64,000 nt of DNA from Chrysomallon squamiferum (GCA_012295275.1 CM022676.1:16896710-16960709); one strand, 5' to 3'. Counted from the stretch's first letter, positions 1 through 15,230 are shown. Program-made: numbers and translations. The notes: generated by a model not told the origin, from the sequence alone.

Positions 1-676
1 GTTTATACGTAAGTTATAAAATCTGTATAATAATAATAATAATAATAATAATAGAAACAAGAGCAACAACAACAAGAACAATAAGAAATTTTACAGTGCA
101 CTAAATATACGTGTACATATTTTATTTCCCTGACGATGCTTGCATGACCAGTATATCAAGTTAAGCTAACACGTGACGTTTGTTTGTAATGTATGTAGCT
201 CAGATACAAATAGCGTCTCATTGCTATATAAGAAAGACAAAGGTATACTCGGGTGTTATTTACAACGATCTGACAAATTCATTGTTAACAAACTCTCTGC
301 TCATAAGTGTAGAAATAAACCATGAAAAATATGAAATTATTTACATTTGTGGTCATTTAAAGAGAAAAGATATAGACAACCCAGTTATTTCCAATAAACC
401 GAACAAACTAACAAACTCGTAAATAAAAAATAATACTATTATATGAGATAATATTTTCATATCTTCTATTGGCACGTACCATACCTTTAAAAAGCCTCAC
501 GCTGTAATACTGTTTATTATAAGTATATCAATAGCAGCGATACAAAAATATATATATATTAAAAAATACAATAACATATTATGCACTGGTTAGAACGGGT
601 GATATTCCAATAGGAACGTTAGATAAGCAGGAAGAAACTAATGAAGAAAGAAAGAAAGACTGAGATGAACACACGC

Positions 677-750
<74 letters not shown>

Positions 751-886
751 GTAATAAATATAATAAATTAACACAATATAAAATACATTGTAGTGTGAAA
801 ATAGTTACTTACCTCAACAATTTTCTGATCGACAATTTCTCAGAAACGAGAAATCTCTGTAGTTGATCACAGAGATCAGGGAACTA

Positions 887-941
<55 letters not shown>

Positions 942-1006
942 AAAGACACAAAGTGAAACGAAGTAATCAGATACAGCATAAACTGTAAACGATACATTGA
1001 ACTCTA
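1..1006. other. Noncoding, repeat-rich
   Basis: It contains (AAT)n at about 31-52, (AAAT)n/(AAT)n at 678-752 and (AAAT)n at 886-943. A short open frame at 180-422 lacks a codon pattern or domain. I see no gene. Confidence 0.7.
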
Positions 1007-1353
1007 CAGATACCGGACCAATTATCTGGCGTCGTGAAATCCCGAAAGACCAGAAAACCGGAACTTTTTCCACACGCAATTTTCATAGTTTCCGCGAGCG
1101 GGTATTGTCTTCACGAGACCGGAACTACTCTTTCAAGCCGCATGGTGTTCATTCACTCGCCGCATTGTTCACGTGTCGAGTCACCACAGTTGTGTATCGT
1201 CAATTTTCTGTATTTCTTTTTCTTTTTTAAATTATAAAATGTTCATGCCTAAATACTTACGAATTTAGATGTCTTGGCACGAGAAAACCGGAAAATCTAG
1301 AAACTCGGAATGCCCCAGGCCCCAATGAGTCCCGATAATTGGTTCGGTACCTG
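1007..1353. mobile_element. MITE-like element with terminal inverted repeats
   Basis: The 347-bp segment starts CAGATACCGGACCAATTATC and ends with the near reverse complement (GATAATTGGTTCGGTACCTG). It is flanked by TA on both sides, consistent with a TA target-site duplication. It is more GC-rich than its surroundings, with internal GAAAACCGGAA repeats and no transposase, so it would be non-autonomous. Tc1/mariner-type mobilisation is a guess from the TA flank. Confidence 0.65.
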
Positions 1354-3337
<1,984 letters not shown>

Positions 3338-3490
3338 CAATATTCAGGGAGGCGCTATCACAGGTGGACAAAGTCCAGTCATGATTTGACCAACCTGATC
3401 AGATGCCGCTGTCGAGACTCGAACGTATGGCTCTCGTTCGCCCACACTCAGAAGGGAGACAACCCTATCGTTAAGCCATCAAGCCAAGCT
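3338..3490 (-). mobile_element. tRNA-derived SINE
   Basis: On the minus strand an A-box-like TGGCTTAACG (near 3470-3486) is followed by a B box ACGTTCGAGTCTCG (about 3412-3425), then a non-tRNA body with GACTTTGTCCACC and GGCGCCTCCCTG. This spacing and order are typical of tRNA-headed SINEs. A poly-A or simple-repeat tail is not obvious. Confidence 0.6.
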
Positions 3491-3960
3491 TGAAAAAGTT
3501 GCTCAGTAACCGAGGGTAATCATCACTTCACACGAAGGACACTGTTTTTTGCATGTTGAAATTTTCGTGTGCATCTAATTTTTTTCTCAAAACCTGCCAA
3601 TGGCAAGTATGTGTCGTCTGCTAATTTGTATATATATATATATATATGTATCCATGTATTTATGAATGCATGTATGTATGTATGCATGTGTCTCTGTGTA
3701 TGTATATCTGTCAGTGTGCTCGACGATTTGTTCATTGAAAAGTCAGAAGTATCTCAGATCTAAATAATAAGCTTCCGCATGACATTTACACAATTAATAT
3801 TTCTTCTATTTTGTTTCAGTTTTGAAGCATTTTTCTTTAAATTTTGAATCGTCAGGTGTTCTTGAAGAAATCTAGACTATAAAGAGAAGAACTCTTTGTC
3901 CATATAATTTGTGTTTTTCATTTAAATATAAATCAAAACCGGGATAACAGATCTAGAAGC

Positions 3961-4230
3961 GATATGGTTGTAATAGCAGTAGTCATAGTGGTAGTACTAG
4001 TACGATAGGTAATAGTAGTAGTAGCAGTAGCTGCAGCACTAGTAACAGTGGTAGTAGTACTGGAAAGACTAGGGCTAGTAATAACAGTAATAGTAGTAGT
4101 AGTAGTAGATGTAGTAGTTGTGGTATTACTAGTAATAGTAGTGATGGTAGTATTAGGAGTAGTTCCAGTTGTAGTAGAAGTAGTAATAGTAGTAATAACA
4201 GTGGTAGTAGGAGTAGTAGTAGTCCATGCA
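3961..4230. repeat. Degenerate TAG/GTA trinucleotide tract, left of viral element
   Basis: About 270 bp of imperfect GTA/TAG repeats with ACTAGTA and AGTAACAGTGG variants. It stops abruptly where the viral-like coding sequence begins. Its leucine-rich or valine-rich translations are repeat artefacts. Confidence 0.9.
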
Positions 4231-5830
4231 TTAAATTGAACGGCTTACCTCAAGATGTGAGTAAAATCCCAGTTTTGGCTACTAAAGATTTCATCAGTCG
4301 ACTGAAGCTGTTTTTGGTATCTGCACATCCAAAGAATGCACCTGTTGTATTTGAAATTGGACCGAGGAAAACCCTGCTGGTAAAGTCATCAGCCTGAAGA
4401 AAAGTTAAACGACTGTCCATCAAACAATCGTCATATGCACATCGTATGCAATAAGACCGGTAACGAAGCATCTGTCGGAAACGACCAGCAGTATCGTGGT
4501 GTGAAGAAGTTTGTTGAGAAAGTTGGTCTCAGCGTTACCTCTGCCAAAGTTTGTTCGATTCCTCGTCTCCTTCGTTATCTACAACGAAACGATCAGTACA
4601 CCGTTATAGGATCTTACGATTTAGCTCTTCCGGTTGAATATCGTGTAGCTTTGTGTAAAGCACCTGTGATGACGCTAGAACAAACACTAGGAAATATACT
4701 ACCAGCTGAAGAACGATCAAAAGATTCAGAAGAAAAAGACGAATGGAGTAAATGGAGGAAGAACTTTCAGTCTGATCGACGAAAACCTGAGACAACTGCA
4801 TCGGATATTCTTGCCCAGTACATCACGTTGAAAGTAGAACATGAAACAATTCAACAACAACACCGAGAAAAAACACCAGAACCTTTCTCAGAGGATGAAA
4901 TTATTGTAGATTCACCAAGGAAAATCCTTTGATCGAAAATCAACATCTTGATATGCAGAAAAAGTGATCAACGCTATCACCAGAGAAGAGAAGAGAAAAG
5001 TCATGTAAGCGGCCGAACGAGAGGAAGCTAAAAAATTAAAAGTAAGTTCTAAAGGCATGAACATGATAGAAATAGCTAGTAGATTATTAGTTGTTAATGT
5101 GGCAACAACCAGAGAACAATTAGTTACTTGAGTTAGAAATTACAAACAAGAAGCGAATGAAGTTTGTACAATACCTGGAGAAAATCAACCACTTGGTGGA
5201 TTCACTTTTATCATGAGTGAGAATTCATTTCAGAGCGTGTTGAAGTCACAACTTGAAATTGTGAATTCTAAAGTAGATCCGAAAGTGTCCATTATTGACT
5301 ATTTGAGAACATGGGAACCTCCAAATGATTTAGATTTGATTGAACCTGAAGAAAGCATGATGGATTTACTATATTGGTGTTGTCATGCTGAAATTGATGG
5401 TATCAAAGTTGCACGAAAAATAGTATCCATTATTCGAAAACATGATACTGACCGTTACTGTGTCTGCTTGATTGGAGAATCCACAACAGGTAAATCGTAT
5501 TGGATGATTGAACCATTCACAATTTTACAATCATCTGTAGTTGGACGTGCGCGTAAAGACGCTGATTTGGTTTCGAGTCATGCGTGAATAAAATATTATT
5601 CTTGTTGATGAATGTAACATTTATCAACCAATTATGGACACCAACAAATCTTTGTTATAAGGTAATAAGGTGGAAGTTGTAAGAAAAGGTAAACAACCTA
5701 TGGTGATCCATAAAACTGTTGGTTTTGTGTCCAGAGATGAAAAACAAATGATTGTAACACAAAATTTTATAGTTTTGTATTATTACAAACATTGTCATGT
5801 GGTTTACCAATTTCGGACGACTGTTTTGTA
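4230..5830 (+). pseudogene. Parvovirus NS1-like endogenous viral element (SF3 helicase), broken
   Basis: Two separate open stretches (4435-4932 and 5213-5587) and a third coding-like stretch in another frame (about 5588-5815) lie in order on the plus strand. The second has a Walker A motif, GESTTGKS, at 5474-5497. A Walker B-like run (ILVDE, about 5598-5612) follows in a different frame, with a region resembling the distal SF3 motifs after it. The first stretch fits the linker between the nuclease and helicase parts of NS1 proteins. The frame is interrupted by at least two frameshifts and several stops, so no replication protein can be made. Base use is richer in ordinary codons than the AT-repeat surroundings. 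No terminal hairpins or capsid gene were seen. Another SF3-bearing DNA element is possible. Confidence 0.55.
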
Positions 5831-5924
5831 TTTTCTGTTTTTGCTTTAATAAAAATTAAAATAAAATAAAACCAAATTATTATTATTTATTTTACGTGTC
5901 TAAATAGCAGTACGTTTTCCAGTA

Positions 5925-6060
5925 CCACTATTAGTACTAGCCCTACTATATCCAGTACCACTATTATTACTAACCCTACTATTTCCACAACTATTATCAC
6001 TTTTATTATTAGCTCTACTATTTCTAGTACTATTATTATTACTAACTGTACTACTGTTGA
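5925..6060. repeat. Degenerate TAC/CTA trinucleotide tract, right of viral element
   Basis: Imperfect ACTATTAT/CCCTACTA repeats, the complement-type of the tract at 3961-4230, beginning about 100 bp after the viral-like sequence ends. Confidence 0.85.
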
Positions 6061-6146
6061 CATTTACCTAACTTACCTTGATATCCACCTTAACTTACCT
6101 TAATTACCGACTTCACCTGGAATAAGAAATCAAATCTAAATTATCC

Positions 6147-6330
6147 GAGCGTGCGAGGATTCGAACTCCAAGCAGCGAGCGTACCGAGCCTGAACGCTAA
6201 CCACGACACCATCCGATCTCAGACGAACAAAAAAAAATTACTTCTAGTCAATCCTGCGATCGATGTTGTGCAGTCGATTTTGGGTTATCTCCCAACATGG
6301 CGATTATCTGCAGAAACGGTCATTTTCATT
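6147..6330 (-). mobile_element. tRNA-derived SINE head or tRNA pseudogene
   Basis: On the minus strand there are an A-box region GTCGTGGTTAGCG (6195-6207) and a B box GGAGTTCGAATCCTC (6155-6169), with plausible D- and T-arm pairing over about 70 nt. The acceptor stem does not pair well, so it is not a functional tRNA. Confidence 0.55.
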
Positions 6331-9300
6331 TTATTTGATCTGACTATTTTAAATATAAATCCACATAGTAGGGAAATAGTAGGGCTAGTAATAGTAGTAG
6401 TACTGGAAATAGAAGGGTTAGTAAGAATAGTAGTACTGCTTCGGAAATAGTAGGACTGCCACTAATAGTAGTAGTAGTAGTAATAGTAGTAGTAGTGGAA
6501 ATAGTAACACTATAGCTGGAAATGGAAGGGTTACTAATAATAGTAGTAGTAATAGTAGAGCTAGTAATAATAGTAGTGCTGGAAGTAGTAGGAATATTAA
6601 TAGTAGTACTGATTTGGATATAGTAGGCTAATAATATTGGAACTGGAAATAGTCGGGGTACTAATAATTGTAGTAATGGAAACAGTAGGGCTAGTAATAT
6701 TAGTGCTGGAAATAGTAAATCTGGCCCCCATATTCATAATGTATTTAATATTTGTTTAATACTAATTAGTCATATATATGTAATATTTTTCAAGTCTGTG
6801 CCTCAACGTTTTCTTTGGCTTCATATTTCAAGTCTGACAGGTGAAGGAGAAGACAAGTAGTCATCTGAATTGAATAAAAACAAAAAACAGACTGTTTGAC
6901 TGTGAGCATTTGACACATTAAACAATGAAGATTATATTAGATTATAAACGTTTAAAAACAGGTTATTAAGATATATCTATAATAAATTCAGAAGAAACTC
7001 CGTGATTAAGGTTGTTTCTACCAACTGTGGTTCTACTTTTACTGAAAATGCAGGACAGTATTCGCTTTACTAGTTTAATCAATGTGATTTTTGATTTGTT
7101 ATAAAGAACAACACAGAAAGAGTATTTTTAGTGTCGTGCTGAGAATAGATATTTCGTGTGAATGTAATACAATTCTTGACGTTTAGAAAGTGATAGAACA
7201 CAATCAGTGCATGAACATCAGTTTCTTATAATGACTTTTATTTAGCCTAACTTTTCCTTTTCGTGTATCTGAGAGAAAGGCTGTCCATTGTTAGTCGACA
7301 TTACCAGTTGTCTTCGGGAAAGTATATTTAGAGAACAAAAGTGTCTACAGAAAAAGCAAAGAGACCGAGAGAAAGCCAAAGATTATGTAGTTTTATGAGA
7401 TAAACAAAAGATAAAACAACGACAGCTAGTAAATAAATATGTATTAATGATTGTAATAAGTAAATAAACTCAGTGTCAGTGTCTGGGTGCATATCACAAC
7501 AGGGAGAAAGACAAAAATGAAAACGAGGCAGAACACCATGTTACCATGATAACAAGACTGGCATGTCTACAGTCGCATACTTTACTGAATGAGTTCATCT
7601 GTAGAAGTGAAGAATCTGTGGACAAAAATGTTAAAAGTGTTTATTTAAAAACAAACAACATGTGTTTACATGTTTAATATTATATCTGCACCTACATTTA
7701 CCCACACACTCAGTAGTCAATTCTTGTCATTATCTGCAGAAACAGATATGTAGATGTAGAGACAGATCGATAAACTGATCAATAAATAAATAGGTAGTCA
7801 CAGAGGGAGACATATTGATGTCTCAAACTAGTAAATAAACTTTCCTGGTATTGCAAAGTTTTGAAACCTGTACACTGTAAATGTTATTTTTTAAATACAG
7901 CTCTATATTGCTACTCTAATAATTATTACATAACTATTTATTTTTGTTTGTCCTTGTTTTAAATATTTATTTTCATTTACTATGTATACACACATCAGAC
8001 GATCTGGACAACCAAAAACATTAGAACCTCTGACTGCATGAACTAAAACAGTCTTAAAAGAAATAAACAGAAACATTAAAATTTGTTCTAAGATATAAAA
8101 CTGCAAATTTTAATATAAACTAATTTTGAATATTTGAACTGACAGCAGCCAGAATGTGGGATGCACCTACTGTTTCACCATCTTCCTGTTGTTAATTTAT
8201 GTAGTGATTTTGTTATCCACTGTGGAATATAATAAATTTACTGCTGATAGATAACAAACACATATTGACAAATTTGAAGAAACATGGTCTGTTGTTAGAC
8301 ATAAATTATCAAATATAACCAGCATTTATTCAGTTACACAACTCAGAAATTTGAGTGTTCTTGTTTTCGCAGTTGTTTCCTAAGCAGAGACAGCTCAGTG
8401 AGTTGTTATTTAATTTACGTGTAAATTACGTTTTCATTAAAGTGTGGTATCATCTACTTTACATAGATTAAATATTTTGTCATTGTGTTGTAAATTAATA
8501 CAACCTCAGCAATATACAGGTTACTTAAACTTCATTCAGTTTTTTAACTAAATTTATAAATATGTACAGCTAAATACAGACACACACAAATATATATGTC
8601 TAAATATAATGAAAATGATTCTAATATGTTTCTAACTCATAATGTATGATGTTGATTTTTCAACTGTGATTATGTAACAATTTATTTTATTAATTTGTTT
8701 TCTGTCACACAATAGTTTACGTTTACAACTAATTTTTCCACTTGATAGATTTGCTTTAAAAGGACTGGCATTTCGTAGTCAGAAGAAAAAAGACGTGACA
8801 GACAATAGTCAGGCAGGAAAGCAGTGTTTTCAAATGACATTTTCTTTATGTAAGAGTATGGTAAGCCATTGTCTGTTCTTATGCTGATAGGGTATAATGT
8901 ATACATTAACATGAGTTGTGTTTATGTTTCTAGTGGATGGATGCAATTATTGTTTCATAGAGATTGCTGTCGGTTTATTTTTAAATCTCCTTACCAGGTA
9001 TGGACACTGTGATGTATATAAATTACACATAGAGCTATATACAGTCACACACAAACAAACACACAGATAGTCGATAGTGTATATATATTATACATACACA
9101 TATCTATAAACACAGATACTCTGTGTAAGTATTGTGTGTGTGTTTCTATATATATATATATATATATACACATACACCTATACACACAGATAATCTGTGT
9201 ATACATATCAATTTATGCATTACACATACATCAACAGATATGTGTGTGCTTACAAGTGTACATATACATGTAGACACATAGCTATATGTATGCATATATA

Positions 9301-9917
9301 TTTACAGTCAGGTGTGTATGCATATCTATATATTACACATATATACAGACAGATAGATAAGTGAACAGTGAAATTAAAGAAGATTTTAATTATTGATATT
9401 ACTATAAGTAAGTACTGGCATAGTCTATAGCTTGTTTAGCTGGTTTTTTTTAATAGAGAAATGTATTACTGGTATTCCTTATATGTATGTATGCATGCGA
9501 AAATACAGATAAGTAGATAGATATAACAAACAAAGTTAATTTCAAGTAAACACTGATGCATGAATAATTTTAGAAATCAAATATTTATAAGTGTTTCATT
9601 TTATATAAAAACAACACACACGCACAAACACACAGACACACTGTAATTTCATAAATGTATCTACAAAGCTACAAAAAATATAAATTAAAAAATTAAATAT
9701 TCGCAAACTAATTTTAAACGGTTTACACGAAAAGTTCTAATGTGAATAACTGTTAAATCTGGCCGAAGGTTATTCGCTGCTTTGTTGTTTATGTTCTTGG
9801 CTTACTTAGTTTAACAGATAGTTAAGAACTTACTATTAAGATTCATATTAATTAGTAAGTTCAGGCGAGGATCGCTACAAGTAACCTGTTAGTAGAAAAA
9901 AAATTTCATTTACTTAC
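6331..9917. other. Noncoding stretch
   Basis: Past the TAG tract (6364-6722) I see AT-rich DNA with dinucleotide (TA/CA) patches at about 9020-9350 and no convincing exon. The block at about 7840-7870 (AAAGTTTTGAAA) resembles 14730-14755, again hinting at an old repeat of the receptor 3' flank. Confidence 0.6.
6364..6722. repeat. Degenerate TAG trinucleotide tract
   Basis: About 360 bp of GTAGTA, GGAAATAG and AGGGCTAG variants, related in type to the tracts that bracket the viral element. Confidence 0.85.
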
Positions 9918-9954
9918 TTTCATGACGTGGCTGACAAAGTCAGCAATTTTGTTT
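9918..9954 (-). CDS. Third copy of the 37-nt micro-exon, left flank
   Basis: It encodes NKIADFVSHVMK between GATTTCAG and AAA|GTAAGT. About 110 bp of upstream DNA is also shared with the 14.8-kb and 59.6-kb copies, including GGGAGGTAACCCATATTAA. It lies beyond the secreted-protein gene and suggests a remnant of another receptor 3' end. Confidence 0.3.
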
Positions 9955-10528
9955 CTGAAATCATAAGTATTAGATCGATTTAAATGCAACGTGACAAGCA
10001 AACCGATCAAAATAGCACTTACTGTATAACTTCCGCATTCAATAGTTAATATGGGTTACCTCCCTTCTTGTAGATTGAAATCGAGCGCTCGATACCAAGT
10101 AAAACGGGTAAGTCTGCATAAACTTAATGTTCAGAACTTCAATTGTTTCGTAAAAGATGCATGGAAAAGAAGAACATTTTAAAGTGCATCATACATTTTG
10201 CTGCGAACAGACACAATTCATCTATACGTGTCTCAGTGTCGCTACATATTTTCGTTGACCATCTTCTCAGCGTCATCGGCTCCGGACGAATCAAAGCTCT
10301 GGGACCCATACATACACGCAAACACTGACTGCACGTGTTACATCACCAGGGGTCCCCATACACAACGCCCAGTGCGCCTATACCTTACGACGACGCTGAC
10401 TACATACTTAATCCTGGTCGTAGTATTGAAGCAATTCAACCCACCATCTATTTCAAGGTTAAAACTCTTTTCAGTTATTAGTATAAGAATAACTATAACG
10501 TAACATCAGAGGAATTTTTTAAACATAA
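9955..10528. other. Unassigned, relatively GC-rich stretch
   Basis: 10130-10460 is richer in G+C than its neighbours and open in short frames on both strands, with no recognisable domain or splice pattern. It follows the shared block around the 37-nt micro-exon. It may be a transposon remnant. Confidence 0.4.
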
Positions 10529-10942
10529 TTTATTTGTTTTATTCAATAATTTGTCTTTAAGTAAAAGCAAGAATAGAGAAATACTTGTTAATTTTGGTAT
10601 CTGATTTTTATCACAGTTCTACCGTCCCTTGACGTAAATGACAGGGTTGGTTTGGGATTTTTGCCCGAGCTCGTGTTCCGGACCGTAATTTTCCAGTCAC
10701 CAATTTTCCCCGTGTATCCTAGGAGTCCGTTCTTACCGCTGATTGGCCGGATACCCTCCACTTTTAGTTTACTGTAGTCACTGAAAGCGGCAGAGTAACC
10801 ACCTTTAAAATATATAATAAAACAAAAATAACAAATTTATGTGCATGTCTCTATCTGTGTGTGTTCGTGTATGTGCATATTTGTGTGTGTTAATATCACT
10901 TTTTAAACCTCAACGAAAAGTTGAAATATAAACACTCTAAAT

Positions 10943-11060
<118 letters not shown>

Positions 11061-11249
11061 TTTTGACAGTTTATAAAGATCAAAACGACAAATAGTTTTG
11101 AATGTTTTATTACAAATGTTATAGTTAAATATCTACCTGAGATTTGCCGGTGATTACTCGTTGATCTGCCGATAAGTTGACCTGGTTTAAATGTTGATCA
11201 TTTTATAGAAAACTTTGTCTTTCTTTTAACCCAGGGAAATGACATTGTT

Positions 11250-11327
11250 TTTATTTATTTATTTATTACTATTATTTATTTATTTATTTATTTATTTGTT
11301 TATTATTATTATTATTATTATTATTAT
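11250..11327. repeat. (TTTA)n/(TTA)n microsatellite
   Basis: Adjacent tetra- and trinucleotide tracts; the right counterpart is at about 63925-63965. Confidence 0.9.
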
Positions 11328-12281
11328 GACTTTTAAAAAATACAATATGTATATATGTATATATCACTTGGAAGTCGGTCAGCGAAATTATATTTAGTAA
11401 TAAAACTGCAAGAATAGCTACTGACATTCCTTGTTTTTGTGTTAATTGCAATTGACAATCAACAAAGATATTGAATTTTCTTTTCTTTTTTCTTTTTTTC
11501 TTTTTTAAATTGTGTACGAACTGAATTAACTCAGATAGACTGAACAGAATGACATGGTAAAGATTAGAATTAAGAAATCCAGTACGCAGAGGTGAAGACT
11601 TGAGAAAGTAGGCTATCAGTAGAATTAAACAGACATAAGAATAAAACTTTTCTTAAATCATTTTATCACTTATGCCATGAATGTGTATAAAATATGCTGT
11701 TAAAGTCCCTGTTTTATTAAATACAGAACATGTACACATGTAGATATTTAATTTTATGTTTGTGGCAAATGCTTGCTTATGTCTTATTGTCTCATTTTGC
11801 TTTTACAAAGTGTCACTTCTGTCTAGAGACAGAAGTGACTCCTCCGTATTTTTCCAGCCTATCGTGAACCCTTCATAGCTAAATCTTTATTAATAATAGT
11901 GTTCATTTAGCTCAATATAGTAACTACAAGATATATGTCATCATTATTTGTTAAGCTTTCAAAGAATGGCGGTCATTTCATGTCACATTGTAGCCTAATT
12001 ACATAAAAACTGCCGTCATTTTTTTCAGAAGTGATCGTCTTTGCAAAATTGTTGACAAAACTAAGTATTATATAACTTTTCTATCTTTTTTTTAATTTTA
12101 ATTCAGGAATTTACACCCGAAGTCCGAAGTGTACAATACAATGATTTGATTATCATAAACTATAGGAAACAGTACAGAGAAGAATGCAAAACAAATATAT
12201 AATAACAAAAAAATAAATAAAATGCATATCCGAATTAGACACTATATTTTCAATGACAGATTAACGACAGCTGGAGAAGAC

Positions 12282-12362
12282 TTTCCTGATGATAATGATG
12301 ATGGCGATGATGAAAACGATGGTGATGATGATGATGAAGATGATGATGATAATAATGATTAT
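12282..12362. repeat. (GAT)n microsatellite, left
   Basis: Imperfect GATGAT/GACGAT tract in the intron just after exon 1 of the left secreted-protein gene; the mirror is at 62925-63005. Confidence 0.9.
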
Positions 12363-12658
12363 GTTGTTTTACAGGAAAAGGAAATAAAACAAACTCACCC
12401 AGTTTCGCCTGGACTATTTTATTTCCTACTTTACTCGGGTGGATGATGTCTCGTTTAGAAAGCGACTTCAGATCAAAGCCGTGATTCTGTCCTGAGCGGC
12501 TTCTCTTCGACTCGACAGTGTCAACATCTGAGTCAGATACCTGCACAGACTGGGACAACGCTAATAGCAGACAAAGGAACGCTAAGACAAATTGAAAAGC
12601 GACTCACTTCATCTTTGTTGTCTTCGTCCGAGTGATGTTGACGATGATGATGTTGGTG

Positions 12659-12666
12659 TTTAAATA
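12659..12666 (-). promoter_or_regulatory. TATA-like box of left secreted-protein gene
   Basis: The same TATTTAAA sits at the equivalent distance upstream of the left ATG, so the promoter is preserved although the reading frame has a stop at codon 3. Confidence 0.45.
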
Positions 12667-12850
12667 GAGAAAGAAACATGAACCTCTGATACAAATGTCG
12701 CCACTTCTAACCCGATTTCAACTGTGAACCTCCCACCAACTAATTAGATTTAGAGTTTCTTGTGAACAGTAATTTATCTCTTGATATTAGCATAACCATT
12801 GTTCATTTCTGGACGTCCGCAATGTTTTAGTTGTAATAAAACACACACAA

Positions 12851-12911
12851 TAATAATAACAATAATAATAATAATAATAATAGTAATACTAATACTAATA
12901 ATAATAGTAAA

Positions 12912-12950
<39 letters not shown>

Positions 12951-12975
12951 CATAAAAATAATAATAACAATAATA
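12851..12975. repeat. (AAT)n microsatellite, left
   Basis: Mirror of 62326-62437, upstream of the secreted-protein promoter. Confidence 0.95.
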
Positions 12976-13235
12976 AAAATAAATGAATACAAAAATATAT
13001 AAATATACAAATAATTGTATAAATATATAAATACAAATAAAAAATAAAAACATATAAATAAACCGGATGTTGTGAAACAAATGTTGCCATTCCTCAGTTT
13101 CATTTAACTGATACCATTAACTGAATTGCAACTGTACATTTAGCTGTGAAAACTAATTTAGTTTTAATCTTATCATCATTATATATATGATTACATAGAT
13201 AAATACGTATGGCACTGCAAATAATGAAAAATAAT

Positions 13236-13236
<1 letters not shown>

Positions 13237-13306
<70 letters not shown>

Positions 13307-13385
13307 TCTCACTCACTCACACACACACGCGCACTCACTCACACACGCACACACACTCACTCGCACAGACACTCACACACATACA
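13237..13385. repeat. (TC)n followed by (CA)n, left
   Basis: About 66 bp of TC, then CACA/CTCA tracts; mirror of 61895-62062. Confidence 0.95.
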
Positions 13386-14033
13386 CATAGAGATATTCAC
13401 ATTGATCCTTTCGCCGTAACATTCAATTAACACTAAATTTGGCTGACGTCACAGATATAAAACAAACACATAAATAAATAAATAAATAAATTTAATTATA
13501 GAAACACGTTTACCATAACTTTTACATGATTAGTTTTGAGTTCAAATTTTAGAGCAGCGCTATATATTTTACGTTAATAAAATAAAATAATAATAATGAC
13601 AAAAAATAAAAATGAAAATAAAAATAAAATAAAATAAAGATTGGTACCAGTATCAAAGATCAACTTCTGATAAAATATTCTGAGAGTATTACAGTATAAA
13701 ATTGTGAAATGTAACATTTTATAAATTTATAATTAAATGCTTTCAGGAAGATAGCGGATACTACTGATCTTTTGTACCAGTTCCAAACGCTTCCTTTAGA
13801 CTGAATTGTCTAGTACATCTTGCGTATGTGTGCGGATGAGTGTGAACATTATCTGTGTGCATTAGTGGACAATATATTTACGTATGCTTGCACATGTATT
13901 TTTGTGTATGCGATTTTATATGCGTACGTAAATGTGTTTGAAGAAATATTTCTTGATCTGTCCCCTGTATAGAAAGAAAACTTGGTATAATGACTTAATG
14001 TAATTTAAAATATCTGACATAAATTCTATATAA

Positions 14034-14100
14034 GCATAATAATAATAAACATAATAAAAATAATAAAAATAATAATAATAATAAGAAGAAGAAGAAGGAG

Positions 14101-14177
<77 letters not shown>
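14034..14177. repeat. (AAT)n-(AAG)n-(AAT)n compound tract, left
   Basis: Mirror of 60339-60475. Confidence 0.95.
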
Positions 14178-14180
<3 letters not shown>

Positions 14181-14797
14181 TTCCTTTATGACACAGTTTA
14201 TCGTGTAGTACTATAAATGTCCTGTTTCATCTATTTAAATTAGTTTCCAAATGAGTAAGTAGATTCTATACTGAAAGTTGGAATGATTTACGATCCGTAT
14301 TTAAAATGTCTGCCCTCTCAGAGTTGACATAAAAGTACTGATCTAACTGTTTTTCCTTCATCTTTGCTCAGGTAAAGTCAACATCCTGTAGAGTGTTATA
14401 CTTCAACTTTGATACTGATCATAGAAGGAGCCAGTGTGCCTTTTGTTGTCTATTTCTTACTGTTTATTATCTTTGCTAAAGGCTCATCTACAAATAAATT
14501 AAAAGAAAACATCAGACTGTCACTCACATTTTTATGTATGTACATAACTATATATCCATCACACATATACACATGCATGCACTCTGTCTCTCTGTGTCGC
14601 ACGCACAGACACACACTTACATATGCAAATTGTTTCGATAATCTTCAATAAACACAGACAGATAGATAAGTATCTCAAAATAAGCATGATTAGACTGAAG
14701 AACTTCTTAGAATAAATATATTTTCCTGATATCACAAAGTTTTGAAAGCTGTGCTCTAGACAAAAACAAGTGTGTGTAACAAGAACATTACGTTTAC

Positions 14798-14834
14798 TTT
14801 GGAAATATGTCTGACAAAGTCAGCAACTTTGTAT
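14798..14834 (-). CDS. Candidate 37-nt tail micro-exon, left arm
   Basis: Counterpart of 59678-59714, encoding YKVADFVRHISK. The acceptor GATTTCAG is intact; the donor is AAA|GTAAAC. Confidence 0.3.
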
Positions 14835-15011
14835 CTGAAATCATAAGTATTAGATCGATTTATATGAAAAGTGACAAACAGAGAGATCAGTCTAGCACTA
14901 AAGATATAAATTCCGCATTCAGTAATTAATATGGGTTACGTCCCTTACATTATACTGCGACCGAGCGTTCCATATATATATATATACACACACACACACG
15001 TCACAACAAGA

Positions 15012-15012
15012 A

Positions 15013-15051
<39 letters not shown>

Positions 15052-15230
15052 AATAAATTAATTAATTAAAATAAATAAATAAATAGAAAGATGATGAAAT
15101 GATGAATATAATAAATCAGCTATAAAAAAACAGAGAGATAGATAAATAAAAACAAATAAATAAATAGATAGACGGATAGATAGACAGATACAAAAATAAA
15201 TAAATAAGTTAATAAATTAATAAAAGCTGC
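15012..15230. repeat. (AAT)n/(AAAT)n/(GATA)n compound tract
   Basis: AAT run, then AAAT and GATA-type repeats; mirror of about 59225-59517 on the right. Confidence 0.85.

Noticed and set aside
3983-4239. Leucine-rich (minus) and valine-rich (plus) open frames
   Set aside because: They come from the degenerate TAG/GTA tract, have no domain, and are open on both strands as repeats often are.
6147-6215. Functional tRNA gene
   Set aside because: A and B boxes are present but the acceptor stem does not pair, so a SINE head or tRNA pseudogene is more likely.
10139-10503. Overlapping open frames on both strands in a GC-richer patch
   Set aside because: No domain, no splice pattern and no copy in the right arm within the window; left as unassigned DNA.
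14409-14651. Hydrophobic frame starting with a TTG codon, conserved at 59818-60099 on the opposite strand
   Set aside because: It is antisense to the micro-exon region and its conservation is explained by the inverted duplication. It lacks an ATG start, and the C-terminal part is dinucleotide repeat.
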